DNA of 28,605 nt, taken from assembly GCA_003427395.1 (NCBI GenBank), contig BFEA01000008.1, forward strand, positions 5,124,291-5,152,895. Direction: 5' to 3'. The notes beneath the pieces were generated by a model. The model searched no databases and had not been told where the DNA came from. It worked only from the letters and a program-made list of their open reading frames with translations. Origin of the DNA: Chara braunii. Its lineage: Eukaryota; Streptophyta; Charophyceae; Charales; Characeae. Positions 9,492 to 20,027 of this stretch are shown here, one piece after another. Position 1 is the first letter of the stretch; every line of letters begins with the position of its first letter. Made by a program: the position numbers and the translations under genes.

Positions 9492-11013
9492 CGAGGACGG
9501 TTGGGTAGCCTTTGCAATATTCTTGTCCATTTTTGTTATTTTTTATGCATCGGGCTGCACGGCCGTGCTGCACAGCCAAGCGACCCAAGTAGCCTTGGTT
9601 TTTCAACCATTACCTTTATTTTATTTTTTTTAATCTTTTTTTTACCTGGTAAGTCTTAATGGTGAATAGTAAAATTTTCTGAGAATCATGATCTGGATGA
9701 TAGATAGGGTCTTGGTAGTCTTCATAGCCTTTCAGGTAACATTAGACCAAGTGCATTGTATCTGTTCCAATCAACTTTAATATCCAATCCCTGGTCCATC
9801 AGTCCACATGATTTGATTTGATTTGATTTTTTTTATTCGAGGGGGCAGGGGGGGGGGGGGGGCGAAGGGTCATCTTTTTAGACCCTATCAGGCTATCACC
9901 TCATGCACAGCCCGATTGGCAAGACACATTCCCTATCTGAAGCTAGCATCCTTTTCATAGTTTCTTCAATCAAGGACCTCCAAGATACCACACAGGATTA
10001 CTTTTAAATTTTTTGAGGGTCAAAGCACTAAGGAATTAAAGATCTGAATGATAAATAGGGTGTCCTTTTCATCCTTCTGCCCGGCAGTAGCCTTGCCGCC
10101 GGTTTAGCACGGGTGCATCGCTGGAAGGAAGATGCCACTTCCTGCAGTAATCAGGGAGAGAGGGGGTCTATCCGAGGGAGGGCGGGGGCAGAGGGGGGGG
10201 AGGGGGGGGTCTGTCAGATTGGTAGCAGTATGTTGTGGATTGGGGGTGGTTAAGGTTGGTGACATACGAGCGCTAAACTGGTGCGTGACGGGGGGGCATT
10301 CTGTCAGTTTTTTTGTTGCATATTCTATTCCGAGGGGGCGGGGGGGAGGGGTCGTCAGGTAAATGTTGAGTATTCTATGCTGAATTTCTGCGCCTTGTGG
10401 TAACGGCTAACTCATGTGGACACGTAACGGGGTGCGTGAAGGTTCTTTCTGACGGCAACGGCGATAAAGGGTAGGAAGTGGGCACGGAGAGGTGCCAGCG
10501 GGGAGAGAGGAGTTGTTTGTCACAGCTGCACAACGATTTGCCGTTGGAGATGGAAGGGGTTGAGTAGAGATGTCAGTGCTGGGGATGGAGGCTATCCAGC
10601 CGCGTCTCGACTCCCCGTAACGAACAATAAGTGATGCGGGGGTCAATCGCAAGAGACGGGAAAAGGTACTCTACTCTGTTGGTCGAGAGATCGAGGAGGA
10701 AGGCCGACCATTCTCTTTGTGTAAAGGAGCTGGTGTATCTTTCGTCAGACTCTTGCCATGTTCCCCCAAATACAACGCCTGGTGATTACAACTGTACTTG
10801 GCACAGCTCTCAGTGTACAGACAGCAATAACATCGCTGCCAAACTGTAGGCAGGCGCTACCAAGCTGCACGAGGGCGCAATGCCGTGCACGGACACTTTC
10901 TCCCTGAAATAGTTGTTCCTTTTGCCCTCCACATCGAAACATTGGCACCCATTTTTTCATGTTTCTCCATCGTTATTCGTTTTCACTTGGTTGTCGTTCT
11001 GTTGTTTTCTCCT
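9492..11013. other. Long segment without recognisable genes
   Basis: Contains a (GATTT)n run near 9810-9832, G-rich runs at 9842-9862, 10175-10209 and 10330-10350, and a 12-bp palindrome at 9557-9568. Open frames are short and show no domain. The 95 bases at 9739-9833 reappear at 14901-14995 as an assembly artefact. Confidence 0.6.
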
Positions 11014-11180
11014 CTTAAACCACCAGTACTTCCTGAATTCGCTCCGCGTATACGGCCAGCCAAAAGTGGAAACCGCGCCGTTTCCACTTGGCTGAATCGG
11101 GCCTACCGGCCCAGGCCCGTTCATTCCAAATTTCGCCCCGCGTATACGGGAGCGTTTTCAGGAAGTACTGGTGGTTTAAG
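11014..11180. mobile_element. Foldback (MITE) element with 24-bp perfect ends and TTAA flanks
   Basis: The left end CTTAAACCACCAGTACTTCC and the next four bases (11014-11037) are the exact reverse complement of 11157-11180. Both ends carry TTAA (11015-11018 and 11176-11179), the target used by piggyBac-type elements. A second, internal hairpin pairs 11064-11073 (AAGTGGAAAC) with 11080-11089. GCGTATACGG-like palindromes lie next to both arms. No coding capacity. The family name is not certain, as the ends do not match a terminal sequence that I can name. Confidence 0.7.
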
Positions 11181-11744
11181 TTTCCACCTATGCAGCTTTC
11201 GGATTTTGTCTGCGGAGGTGGCAATCAATCTGATCAGTTCAATGATCTGAGCAGTGGTCCATTGGGTCCAAAAAAAAAAAGGGTTCTTAAGCCGCAAGTA
11301 CACGGCCCCAGCCTTGCAGAAAGTTTTAGTCGCCACAAGCAAAACTCGGAGGGGCCGTGCGGCGTTGGGCATCGTTGAAAACAAAAAAAATCGGCAACCA
11401 AAGTGGTCCAGGTTTCGTGCTGACACCCGCGGGCCGATGTGTGGTGTACTGGTGCTTTAAAAAGAAAGAAACCAGACCATGCTTCGGTGTCCTCGACCCA
11501 GTCCCAGATATTATAATAGCGACAAGTTGACTTCTCGAAGTTCTCGTCTAGGCACCAGCCACTCACTCGAGGTTTTTCAACTGCCCGCTGCCCAGGAAAC
11601 AACAGCTCAGTTGCAGTCCAATGTGTTGTAACTTGTAAGCAACCATCATTTCTGCGGTTCTTTTTTTTTTTTTTGGGGGGGGGGCGCGGGGGGGTCAAAC
11701 TTGGAATGTTTCATTAGGTTATCTTGGCATCAAAACNGNCANNN

Positions 11745-11809
<65 letters not shown>

Positions 11810-11827
11810 NCTNNCNNNCNCTCTCTC
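11745..11827 (+). repeat. (CT)n microsatellite with Ns
   Basis: A CT run with uncertain bases at both edges. The clean counterpart lies at about 15698-15782. Confidence 0.95.
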
Positions 11828-11846
11828 CCCNCCCNNCNCCNCGCCG

Positions 11847-11940
11847 CTAGTCAAATCATGCCACTTCCCGCTTCGGCCCCGCTCGTCGCCTCGCTAGTCA
11901 AAACATGCCACTTCCCGCTTTGACCCGGCCCGTCATGTCG
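11847..11940 (+). repeat. 47-bp tandem duplication in GC-rich DNA
   Basis: CTAGTCAAATCATGCCACTT followed by CCCGCTTYGRCCCSGC starts at 11847 and again at 11894. The same pair occurs in the second copy at 15802 and 15849. Confidence 0.75.
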
Positions 11941-12280
11941 CTTCAGCCCCGCTTCAGGCCCCACCCGTCTCAATTTTCCCGACTGCACGTGAGAGTGGTA
12001 CCGCATCGGCCCATCTGACCGGGTCGGGTCTTCCCCCACACTTCAACCGCCCCGCCCCTGTCCCCTGCCACCCGGCCCGGCCTTCCTTTCCCTACGGAAC
12101 ATGTCCGCCACCGTTCCTGCGATGCTGTGCTTCGCCGGCCTCCGGCGGCCAGCGCGATTCACTTCCCGGTGCCGGGCTGGACCCTCCCTCCGCCCTCAAG
12201 TGTACCGCTCGGCCCGCGCGCCGGCCGGGTTTCTGCTGGGCCCCACGCTGGCCCCTTTGCATGCGTTAACAGTATATTAG

Positions 12281-12475
12281 AGACTACATTACAGGAAAAA
12301 AGGGATTCGGACCCTTAACCATAGCAAACTCTATACTGTTTCTGATGTTGCAGACATTGTCTACTCGTTAGAAAAAGAGCACTGTGTTGTCTGCCCAGAG
12401 GGAGAGTATGTGAACACACAACTCTTTTCCATGGCATTTATTGGAGGATGCCTGCAACTTCAGCCCGCTCCGTAG
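12281..12475 (+). pseudogene. Unidentified coding-like fragment (copy 1)
   Basis: One frame is open from just after a stop at 12278 to a TAG at 12473. It reads, in part, LYTVSDVADIVYSLEKEHC and then VVCPEGEY, with an even amino-acid mix unlike repeat-derived frames. No ATG starts it. After the TAG the same frame continues for 23 codons to a TGA. I recognise no family. It may be the 5' part of the frame-broken locus continued at 12507. Confidence 0.3.
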
Positions 12476-12506
12476 AACCACATGCCAGACATAGACCCGG
12501 ACATTC

Positions 12507-13022
12507 GTGCGTACATCATGCAGCGCCCAGAGTGTTGTTACCTTTGAGGATAACTCATGGACCCTATGGGATGGTGGCAGAGTGCACATGATGGGAAATA
12601 TTAACTCTTTCTATCACCCAGCGGCAGAATCCCACTTGGTCTGGCTGATCAATCAGGAACAGCATGTGGACGTACGCTCACAAGGTCTACAGCCTCCTGA
12701 GAACTATCCATCTGAACCTCCCCCCCTCCCCTCTACATGGCCAGGCAGCATCCCTCGTGTATACCAGACAGTTTCTACGGCGGGTAGAGAAGTGGTCTCT
12801 CTAATGGATAGTGGTTGTGTCATGCCATTCTGTTTGCTCCATGCTATTCGGTCTCCATACAGCTACAAATCGATGAGAATGCACACGGCATACTACTCCG
12901 AATGCTATGAAGGTATGGCCACTGCCAGGCTCTGCTGCAAAAACTGCAACCCATTGCCTTGCACTCATCATCCCCCCCCCCTCCCTTATTACTCGCCTGA
13001 TATGTCATTGTGGCCTAGGTAG
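12507..13022 (+). pseudogene. Unidentified ORF, 171 aa (copy 1)
   Basis: The frame has balanced composition, with several Trp, Tyr, His and Cys, and includes LWDGGRVHMMGNINSFYHP near residues 21-39, SLMDSGCVMPF near 98-108 and a CCKNCNPLPC cluster near 143-152. It reads through a C10 run at 12972-12981 and ends soon after. A different frame is then open and Cys-rich, which suggests that the frame is broken at the run by mutation or sequencing error. DSGC recalls retropepsin active sites, but no second support is seen. Function unknown. Same sequence as 16462-16977. Confidence 0.35.
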
Positions 13023-13494
13023 TAGCTGTGAATGTCAGCCTGCTTGCCTGCTGGCATGCCAGCAACATGCCATGTGTCGTCAGCGTTTCCAGGAACATGT
13101 CATTGAAAGTACGTCTCTCTCCTGTGTGGACTATCCTCAATGCCATTACCCAGCCATATCCCCTGTCCCAGCATGCCCTACATGCAGCACTGGGCATACA
13201 CCAGAGCAGCAACAGCAGTCAGATCTCCTTGATCCTTGCCAGACAAACAACAGACACAGCAGCCTGTCTGAGGTGGAAAATAGACTATCACATGAACCAT
13301 CTACAGTGTGCTGTACTAAGAGGTTATCACTGCAACAGCGAGCTGTTGCAGACCGAATCTCGAAACAGCTAAACACCCTTATACTTTGGATCAGCCTTCG
13401 TCGCCGCCCGCCCACAGAGAGGGAACAATTACTGTGGAAACCCAAGAGACTTGCTCAATGCCGCTCTGTGATGGCCCACCTGAGATTCGGTTAG
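12907..13494 (+). pseudogene. Unidentified Cys-rich ORF, 195 aa (copy 1)
   Basis: After the C10 run this frame is open and has closely spaced cysteines (CHCGLGSSCECQPACLLAC, then CRQ, CVDYPQC, CPTC), suggesting metal binding. The C-terminal half is Arg/Lys/Gln-rich. A third frame (13028-13372) is also open across the same stretch, so the true frame is not certain. The family is not recognised. Same sequence as 16862-17449. Confidence 0.3.
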
Positions 13495-13796
13495 AATGTC
13501 CAATTTGTAGAAAGGGGCTGGATCGGCAATATGCCTATACAATTGTCGCCGGCATGCCTCTGTGTTCCTCTCATGTAGTAGCCTGTGACAGGTCTACACT
13601 GTGCCATTGCATGCCGCAGATGAAACTGCAAGAAATGGATGTGGTGCTTCCATCGCCCACACCCGAAGTGGTCCTGTCCAGTCTCCAGTCTGTAGGAGTG
13701 GCTACTTACCGTAGGGCCTACGCAATGGCAGCTCAACAGCCCAAAGTCTTCTGCAACCCAAACACTGGCTGGCCTCTTGTGCCATTTCTAGAGTAG
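13386..13796 (+). pseudogene. Unidentified ORF, 136 aa, with CPIC-type Cys cluster (copy 1)
   Basis: Residues 39-42 are CPIC, with more Cys/His at CSSH (59-62), C67 and CHC (73-75), then the C-terminus NPNTGWPLVPFLE. The CxxC...CxxH spacing suggests a small zinc-binding module, but it does not match a RING or PHD pattern that I can complete. It probably continues the upstream frames after another frameshift. Same sequence as 17341-17751. Confidence 0.35.
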
Positions 13797-13929
13797 TCTG
13801 CTCCAGCAGCGAGTATTCAGAACCCTGTGAAGTTCGTCTTTTTTCTTCTATTCGGTTCTTTGCCCCTCCACTTCCCTCCTCTACCTCTTCTCCCTCCCCC
13901 GCTCCCTTCCTATAGAACTCTCACCCCCA

Positions 13930-14279
13930 GTGCCTACCCCTTTCCTTCCTCCCTCCTCTTGGGTACTAGCAAATTCATATGAATGGGCATCACTAAGAGA
14001 ACAGATGAGATATAAGCTGAAGATCACAAGACAAATGAACAGGAGTATATCTCCCCCCTTTACTCTGCCTCCTTTGTGCAAGTGGGATGTTATGGCAGAC
14101 GGGGATGTGGGGAAACTGGCACTCATCAAGAATTAACATGGCCAGTTTTGCATGTGAGAGTCACAGTAAATAGGGAGCTGGCAAGAACAAATAAAAGGGC
14201 TACCCCAAAGAAAGCCAAAGTAAAGAAAGTCAAGAAAGCGATACAACGGGTCTATTCTGCTCCATATTGCTTGCTATAG
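13930..14279 (+). pseudogene. Unidentified basic ORF pair (copy 1)
   Basis: One frame (13930-14136) reads ANSYEWASLREQMRYKLKI and ends at a TAA. An overlapping frame (14076-14279) is strongly basic, with KRATPKKAKVKKVKKAIQR near its end. A single frameshift around 14125 would connect them, a nucleic-acid-binding-like tail. No family is recognised. Same sequence as 17885-18234. Confidence 0.3.
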
Positions 14280-14639
14280 AGGGAAAACTGCTTTCTTGTT
14301 GCATCGGCTCATCTCAAGCGTGCTTCATTGTCTGCAATAGAGGTAAAGCTGCTCAATTTTGGATCTACTCATCTGGGTAAAACAGGGGCTGTTGCGGTGA
14401 AAATCTACAACACAAACGAGTACACAGAAAGTACACAGAGACTGACAGAGTGTTGGTGCCACTAAAGTCCGCCACTTTTCTCAGGGGTCTCACTAACTCT
14501 TGGCAACGTGGTGAGTCCTTCTCCGTCAGTCAAATGCATCCTGGGGCGACTGTTGGGGTTCAACCTCGTGAGGAGTCCGTGAAAGTTCAACGAAACAGTC
14601 TGGCACAGTCAAGCTTTTTTTGTGGAGTTCTGTAGTGAA

Positions 14640-14820
14640 CATTACAAGACGCACACACACGCATGACCCCTTGTACACATGCACAGTCACTGCCTCACTC
14701 AGACTCAGCTCAGCACCTCACACTCACTCATGAGCTCTCATCCTCAGTCAATCACTGACTCGCCCAATCACCCACTCCCTCAGTCATTCACTCACTCACC
14801 CACAGGCCACCCTTATCGAA
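14640..14820 (+). repeat. Degenerate (CTCA)n-rich tract (copy 1)
   Basis: Loose repeats of CACTCACTCA and CAGTCA-like words lie between the basic ORF and the CT run that ends the block. No gene. Confidence 0.6.
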
Positions 14821-14862
14821 AACTCTCAATCAAACAACTCTCTCTCTCTCTCTCTCTCTCTC

Positions 14863-14900
14863 CTGTCTCTTATACACATCTAGATGTGTATAAGAGACAG
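14863..14900. other. Nextera mate-pair junction adapter (assembly contaminant)
   Basis: CTGTCTCTTATACACATCT is followed at once by its complement AGATGTGTATAAGAGACAG. This is the doubled Tn5 mosaic-end junction adapter of Nextera mate-pair libraries. It is not genomic. Confidence 0.98.
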
Positions 14901-14996
14901 ACATTAGACCAAGTGCATTGTATCTGTTCCAATCAACTTTAATATCCAATCCCTGGTCCATCAGTCCACATGATTTGATTTGATTTGATTTTTTTN
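14901..14996. other. Artefactual re-copy of 9739-9833, then an N
   Basis: The 95 bases after the adapter equal 9739-9833, including the (GATTT)n run, then an N at 14996 and a jump to sequence equal to 11042. A fragment from 9739 to 14862 (about 5.1 kb) joined end to start gives exactly this order. Confidence 0.93.
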
Positions 14997-15695
14997 CTCC
15001 GCGTATACGGCCAGCCAAAAGTGGAAACCGCGCCGTTTCCACTTGGCTGAATCGGGCCTACCGGCCCAGGCCCGTTCATTCCAAATTTCGCCCCGCGTAT
15101 ACGGGAGCGTTTTCAGGAAGTACTGGTGGTTTAAGTTTCCACCTATGCAGCTTTCGGATTTTGTCTGCGGAGGTGGCAATCAATCTGATCAGTTCAATGA
15201 TCTGAGCAGTGGTCCATTGGGTCCAAAAAAAAAAAGGGTTCTTAAGCCGCAAGTACACGGCCCCAGCCTTGCAGAAAGTTTTAGTCGCCACAAGCAAAAC
15301 TCGGAGGGGCCGTGCGGCGTTGGGCATCGTTGAAAACAAAAAAAATCGGCAACCAAAGTGGTCCAGGTTTCGTGCTGACACCCGCGGGCCGATGTGTGGT
15401 GTACTGGTGCTTTAAAAAGAAAGAAACCAGACCATGCTTCGGTGTCCTCGACCCAGTCCCAGATATTATAATAGCGACAAGTTGACTTCTCGAAGTTCTC
15501 GTCTAGGCACCAGCCACTCACTCGAGGTTTTTCAACTGCCCGCTGCCCAGGAAACAACAGCTCAGTTGCAGTCCAATGTGTTGTAACTTGTAAGCAACCA
15601 TCATTTCTGCGGTTCTTTTTTTTTTTTTTGGGGGGGGGGCGCGGGGGGGTCAAACTTGGAATGTTTCATTAGGTTATCTTGGCATCAAAACTGCC

Positions 15696-15697
<2 letters not shown>

Positions 15698-15783
<86 letters not shown>
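15698..15783 (+). repeat. (CT)n microsatellite
   Basis: About 85 bases of uninterrupted CT, the clean version of the tract at 11745. Confidence 0.97.
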
Positions 15784-15784
<1 letters not shown>

Positions 15785-16235
15785 CGCCCGTCGCCTCGCC
15801 GCTAGTCAAATCATGCCACTTCCCGCTTCGGCCCCGCTCGTCGCCTCGCTAGTCAAAACATGCCACTTCCCGCTTTGACCCGGCCCGTCATGTCGCTTCA
15901 GCCCCGCTTCAGGCCCCACCCGTCTCAATTTTCCCGACTGCACGTGAGAGTGGTACCGCATCGGCCCATCTGACCGGGTCGGGTCTTCCCCCACACTTCA
16001 ACCGCCCCGCCCCTGTCCCCTGCCACCCGGCCCGGCCTTCCTTTCCCTACGGAACATGTCCGCCACCGTTCCTGCGATGCTGTGCTTCGCCGGCCTCCGG
16101 CGGCCAGCGCGATTCACTTCCCGGTGCCGGGCTGGACCCTCCCTCCGCCCTCAAGTGTACCGCTCGGCCCGCGCGCCGGCCGGGTTTCTGCTGGGCCCCA
16201 CGCTGGCCCCTTTGCATGCGTTAACAGTATATTAG

Positions 16236-16430
16236 AGACTACATTACAGGAAAAAAGGGATTCGGACCCTTAACCATAGCAAACTCTATACTGTTTCTGA
16301 TGTTGCAGACATTGTCTACTCGTTAGAAAAAGAGCACTGTGTTGTCTGCCCAGAGGGAGAGTATGTGAACACACAACTCTTTTCCATGGCATTTATTGGA
16401 GGATGCCTGCAACTTCAGCCCGCTCCGTAG
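16236..16430 (+). pseudogene. Unidentified coding-like fragment (copy 2)
   Basis: Same as 12281-12475: an open stretch without ATG, closed by TAG. It is listed because this copy lies in the better-supported part of the assembly. Confidence 0.3.
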
Positions 16431-16461
16431 AACCACATGCCAGACATAGACCCGGACATTC

Positions 16462-16977
16462 GTGCGTACATCATGCAGCGCCCAGAGTGTTGTTACCTTT
16501 GAGGATAACTCATGGACCCTATGGGATGGTGGCAGAGTGCACATGATGGGAAATATTAACTCTTTCTATCACCCAGCGGCAGAATCCCACTTGGTCTGGC
16601 TGATCAATCAGGAACAGCATGTGGACGTACGCTCACAAGGTCTACAGCCTCCTGAGAACTATCCATCTGAACCTCCCCCCCTCCCCTCTACATGGCCAGG
16701 CAGCATCCCTCGTGTATACCAGACAGTTTCTACGGCGGGTAGAGAAGTGGTCTCTCTAATGGATAGTGGTTGTGTCATGCCATTCTGTTTGCTCCATGCT
16801 ATTCGGTCTCCATACAGCTACAAATCGATGAGAATGCACACGGCATACTACTCCGAATGCTATGAAGGTATGGCCACTGCCAGGCTCTGCTGCAAAAACT
16901 GCAACCCATTGCCTTGCACTCATCATCCCCCCCCCCTCCCTTATTACTCGCCTGATATGTCATTGTGGCCTAGGTAG
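16462..16977 (+). pseudogene. Unidentified ORF, 171 aa (copy 2)
   Basis: Same sequence as 12507-13022. The C10 run at 16927-16936 is the likely frameshift point leading into the Cys-rich frame. Confidence 0.35.
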
Positions 16978-17449
16978 TAGCTGTGAATGTCAGCCTGCTT
17001 GCCTGCTGGCATGCCAGCAACATGCCATGTGTCGTCAGCGTTTCCAGGAACATGTCATTGAAAGTACGTCTCTCTCCTGTGTGGACTATCCTCAATGCCA
17101 TTACCCAGCCATATCCCCTGTCCCAGCATGCCCTACATGCAGCACTGGGCATACACCAGAGCAGCAACAGCAGTCAGATCTCCTTGATCCTTGCCAGACA
17201 AACAACAGACACAGCAGCCTGTCTGAGGTGGAAAATAGACTATCACATGAACCATCTACAGTGTGCTGTACTAAGAGGTTATCACTGCAACAGCGAGCTG
17301 TTGCAGACCGAATCTCGAAACAGCTAAACACCCTTATACTTTGGATCAGCCTTCGTCGCCGCCCGCCCACAGAGAGGGAACAATTACTGTGGAAACCCAA
17401 GAGACTTGCTCAATGCCGCTCTGTGATGGCCCACCTGAGATTCGGTTAG
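16862..17449 (+). pseudogene. Unidentified Cys-rich ORF, 195 aa (copy 2)
   Basis: Same sequence as 12907-13494. It overlaps the preceding frame by 116 bases in another frame, and the following frame by 109 bases. Confidence 0.3.
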
Positions 17450-17751
17450 AATGTCCAATTTGTAGAAAGGGGCTGGATCGGCAATATGCCTATACAATTG
17501 TCGCCGGCATGCCTCTGTGTTCCTCTCATGTAGTAGCCTGTGACAGGTCTACACTGTGCCATTGCATGCCGCAGATGAAACTGCAAGAAATGGATGTGGT
17601 GCTTCCATCGCCCACACCCGAAGTGGTCCTGTCCAGTCTCCAGTCTGTAGGAGTGGCTACTTACCGTAGGGCCTACGCAATGGCAGCTCAACAGCCCAAA
17701 GTCTTCTGCAACCCAAACACTGGCTGGCCTCTTGTGCCATTTCTAGAGTAG
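17341..17751 (+). pseudogene. Unidentified ORF with CPIC-type Cys cluster (copy 2)
   Basis: Same sequence as 13386-13796. It ends in a TAG at 17749-17751, then a CT-rich stretch (17797-17910) separates it from the basic frames. Confidence 0.35.
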
Positions 17752-17884
17752 TCTGCTCCAGCAGCGAGTATTCAGAACCCTGTGAAGTTCGTCTTTTTTC
17801 TTCTATTCGGTTCTTTGCCCCTCCACTTCCCTCCTCTACCTCTTCTCCCTCCCCCGCTCCCTTCCTATAGAACTCTCACCCCCA

Positions 17885-18234
17885 GTGCCTACCCCTTTCC
17901 TTCCTCCCTCCTCTTGGGTACTAGCAAATTCATATGAATGGGCATCACTAAGAGAACAGATGAGATATAAGCTGAAGATCACAAGACAAATGAACAGGAG
18001 TATATCTCCCCCCTTTACTCTGCCTCCTTTGTGCAAGTGGGATGTTATGGCAGACGGGGATGTGGGGAAACTGGCACTCATCAAGAATTAACATGGCCAG
18101 TTTTGCATGTGAGAGTCACAGTAAATAGGGAGCTGGCAAGAACAAATAAAAGGGCTACCCCAAAGAAAGCCAAAGTAAAGAAAGTCAAGAAAGCGATACA
18201 ACGGGTCTATTCTGCTCCATATTGCTTGCTATAG
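17885..18234 (+). pseudogene. Unidentified basic ORF pair (copy 2)
   Basis: Same sequence as 13930-14279: two overlapping frames with a Lys-rich C-terminal tail. Confidence 0.3.
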
Positions 18235-18888
18235 AGGGAAAACTGCTTTCTTGTTGCATCGGCTCATCTCAAGCGTGCTTCATTGTCTGCAATAGAGGTA
18301 AAGCTGCTCAATTTTGGATCTACTCATCTGGGTAAAACAGGGGCTGTTGCGGTGAAAATCTACAACACAAACGAGTACACAGAAAGTACACAGAGACTGA
18401 CAGAGTGTTGGTGCCACTAAAGTCCGCCACTTTTCTCAGGGGTCTCACTAACTCTTGGCAACGTGGTGAGTCCTTCTCCGTCAGTCAAATGCATCCTGGG
18501 GCGACTGTTGGGGTTCAACCTCGTGAGGAGTCCGTGAAAGTTCAACGAAACAGTCTGGCACAGTCAAGCTTTTTTTGTGGAGTTCTGTAGTGAACATTAC
18601 AAGACGCACACACACGCATGACCCCTTGTACACATGCACAGTCACTGCCTCACTCAGACTCAGCTCAGCACCTCACACTCACTCATGAGCTCTCATCCTC
18701 AGTCAATCACTGACTCGCCCAATCACCCACTCCCTCAGTCATTCACTCACTCACCCACAGGCCACCCTTATCGAAAACTCTCAATCAAACAACTCTCTCT
18801 CTCTCTCTCTCAAAACACCAATGCCAACTTTACTAGAAGTTTGTTTCCTCGCAAGAAGAACAAGAACAAGAACAAAACGGAAACGAAA

Positions 18889-18925
18889 AGAAGAAGAAGA
18901 AGAAGAAGAAGAAGAAGAAGAAGAA
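18889..18925 (+). repeat. (AAG)n microsatellite
   Basis: About twelve AAG units in a wider A/G-rich stretch (18850-18990). The Arg/Lys-rich and Leu/Phe-rich open frames here come from this repeat. Confidence 0.95.
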
Positions 18926-18989
18926 GCAAAGAAGAAAAAGGCAAAGGTAAGTGAAGGAGAAGGAAGAGATAGAGGAGGAGGAAGATAGA

Positions 18990-19539
18990 GTGGGCGAGAA
19001 ATAAAGATTGTGATGCCGACAGGGGTCGCCCACTGCCTTCATGACGGCACGGTGCAAGTGCATGGGGGGAGGAAGCGGTAGCTCCAACAGTCCGAATGCA
19101 CGACCCCATGTGCTCAAAGCCCATCCGAACCTGGCTCCATATGGCGCCTGGAACCAACCACAATTCAAAAACAATACAATGTGGCCTGTCGATACAAGCT
19201 GATCGATGGCCCAGATTGTTTGTTTTTTTTTTTTTTTTTTTTTCCCATTCTTTTTCAAGTTGTGTACCTCTCTGAGTCTCTGCCCATTTTTTTCTCCCCT
19301 TGGGCGTTACGACACCCCTCTCATAGCCCCTGATTACCTCGCTGCAGCCTGTGCCTATTTTGCACAGGACCAAGATACTCATTACCCAGGTCTCACACTT
19401 CCTTCTTTTCTTTTCCCCATTTTTTGGCTTTCCCAGGTAAAAAGGGGTTGGCTTGCCAGGGCCCAGCTGTCTGGTCAGGCCAACCTAAGCCACATACAAA
19501 AAAAGATAGAAAAACTTTGAACAATGGAATTTTCAATCT
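18990..19539. other. Segment without recognisable genes
   Basis: Mixed sequence with a T22 run around 19221-19243. A 190-aa minus-strand frame crosses it, but half of that frame is the AAG repeat and the T run, and I see no domain. Confidence 0.5.
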
Positions 19540-19647
19540 GGAAAGATGCATTCAAGCTCAACCTCAGGAAAGATGCATTCAAGCTCAACCTCAGGAAAGA
19601 TGCATTCAAGCTCAACCTCAGGAAAGATGCATTCAAGCTCAACCTCA
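19540..19647 (+). repeat. 27-bp tandem repeat, four exact copies
   Basis: Units start at 19540, 19567, 19594 and 19621, each GGAAAGATGCATTCAAGCTC plus AACCTCA, with no differences. The 27-bp unit keeps all three frames open and encodes 9-residue repeats (KDAFKLNLR in one frame). The perfect identity means recent expansion. A (TTC)n run follows at 19697-19715. Confidence 0.95.
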
Positions 19648-19715
19648 TCCATTCAACTGCATGTTTGCTACCAAGACGGCGACCAAATCACAGTTTTCTT
19701 CTTCTTCTTCTTCTT

Positions 19716-20027
19716 AAAGGGCGACGGCCTCGAGATATCATCATTGAGCTGACCGGCCGCAAGTAATGAATTCAGAATTATCATTTATGTCTGATCGTTT
19801 CGGGGTTCGAAGTCGTGTCTGTATTTCAACAGTTCATGGGTGTACCAACAAATCATAACTCAATCTGAGCCTGAGAGTCATTTTTTAAATAATACACGAA
19901 AAGTCTTTGTTCCTTTGAAAATTACACAAGCCTCCTGTAGTATAACACCATACATCGTCATAGGGAACTGCCCAGTGAATAGTATACGACGAGTGAGGAG
20001 AGGACAACACACAATAGGACTGTGACA
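19716..20027. other. Spacer before the hammerhead array
   Basis: AT-leaning sequence with no feature that I recognise. Confidence 0.5.

Larger units (their letters stand above)
11042..14862 (+). repeat. 3.8-kb block, first copy of an assembly duplication
   Basis: All landmarks recur at a constant +3955 offset in 14997-18811, with every open frame the same. In this copy, Ns at 11737-11744, 11810-11820 and 11831-11841 each stand for one base that is defined in the other copy. The block ends in a mate-pair adapter. It is best read as a duplicate of one locus made by the assembler. Confidence 0.9.
14997..18811 (+). repeat. 3.8-kb block, second copy, with the probable true right flank
   Basis: Equal to 11042-14862 at a +3955 offset, except that Ns are resolved and the closing CT run is shorter (about 19 against 25 bases). 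It continues without an adapter into 18812 onward, so this copy probably carries the real right flank, while the first copy (with 10990-11041) carries the real left flank. Confidence 0.9.

Noticed and set aside
12798-12830. Retropepsin active site in SLMDSGCVMPF
   Set aside because: A D-S-G-C word alone is weak; no flap or second conserved motif and no neighbouring RT, integrase or gag was found.
11042-18811. A recent 3.9-kb segmental tandem duplication of a gene cluster
   Set aside because: The junction holds a mate-pair adapter and a jump back to 9739, so an assembly artefact explains it better.
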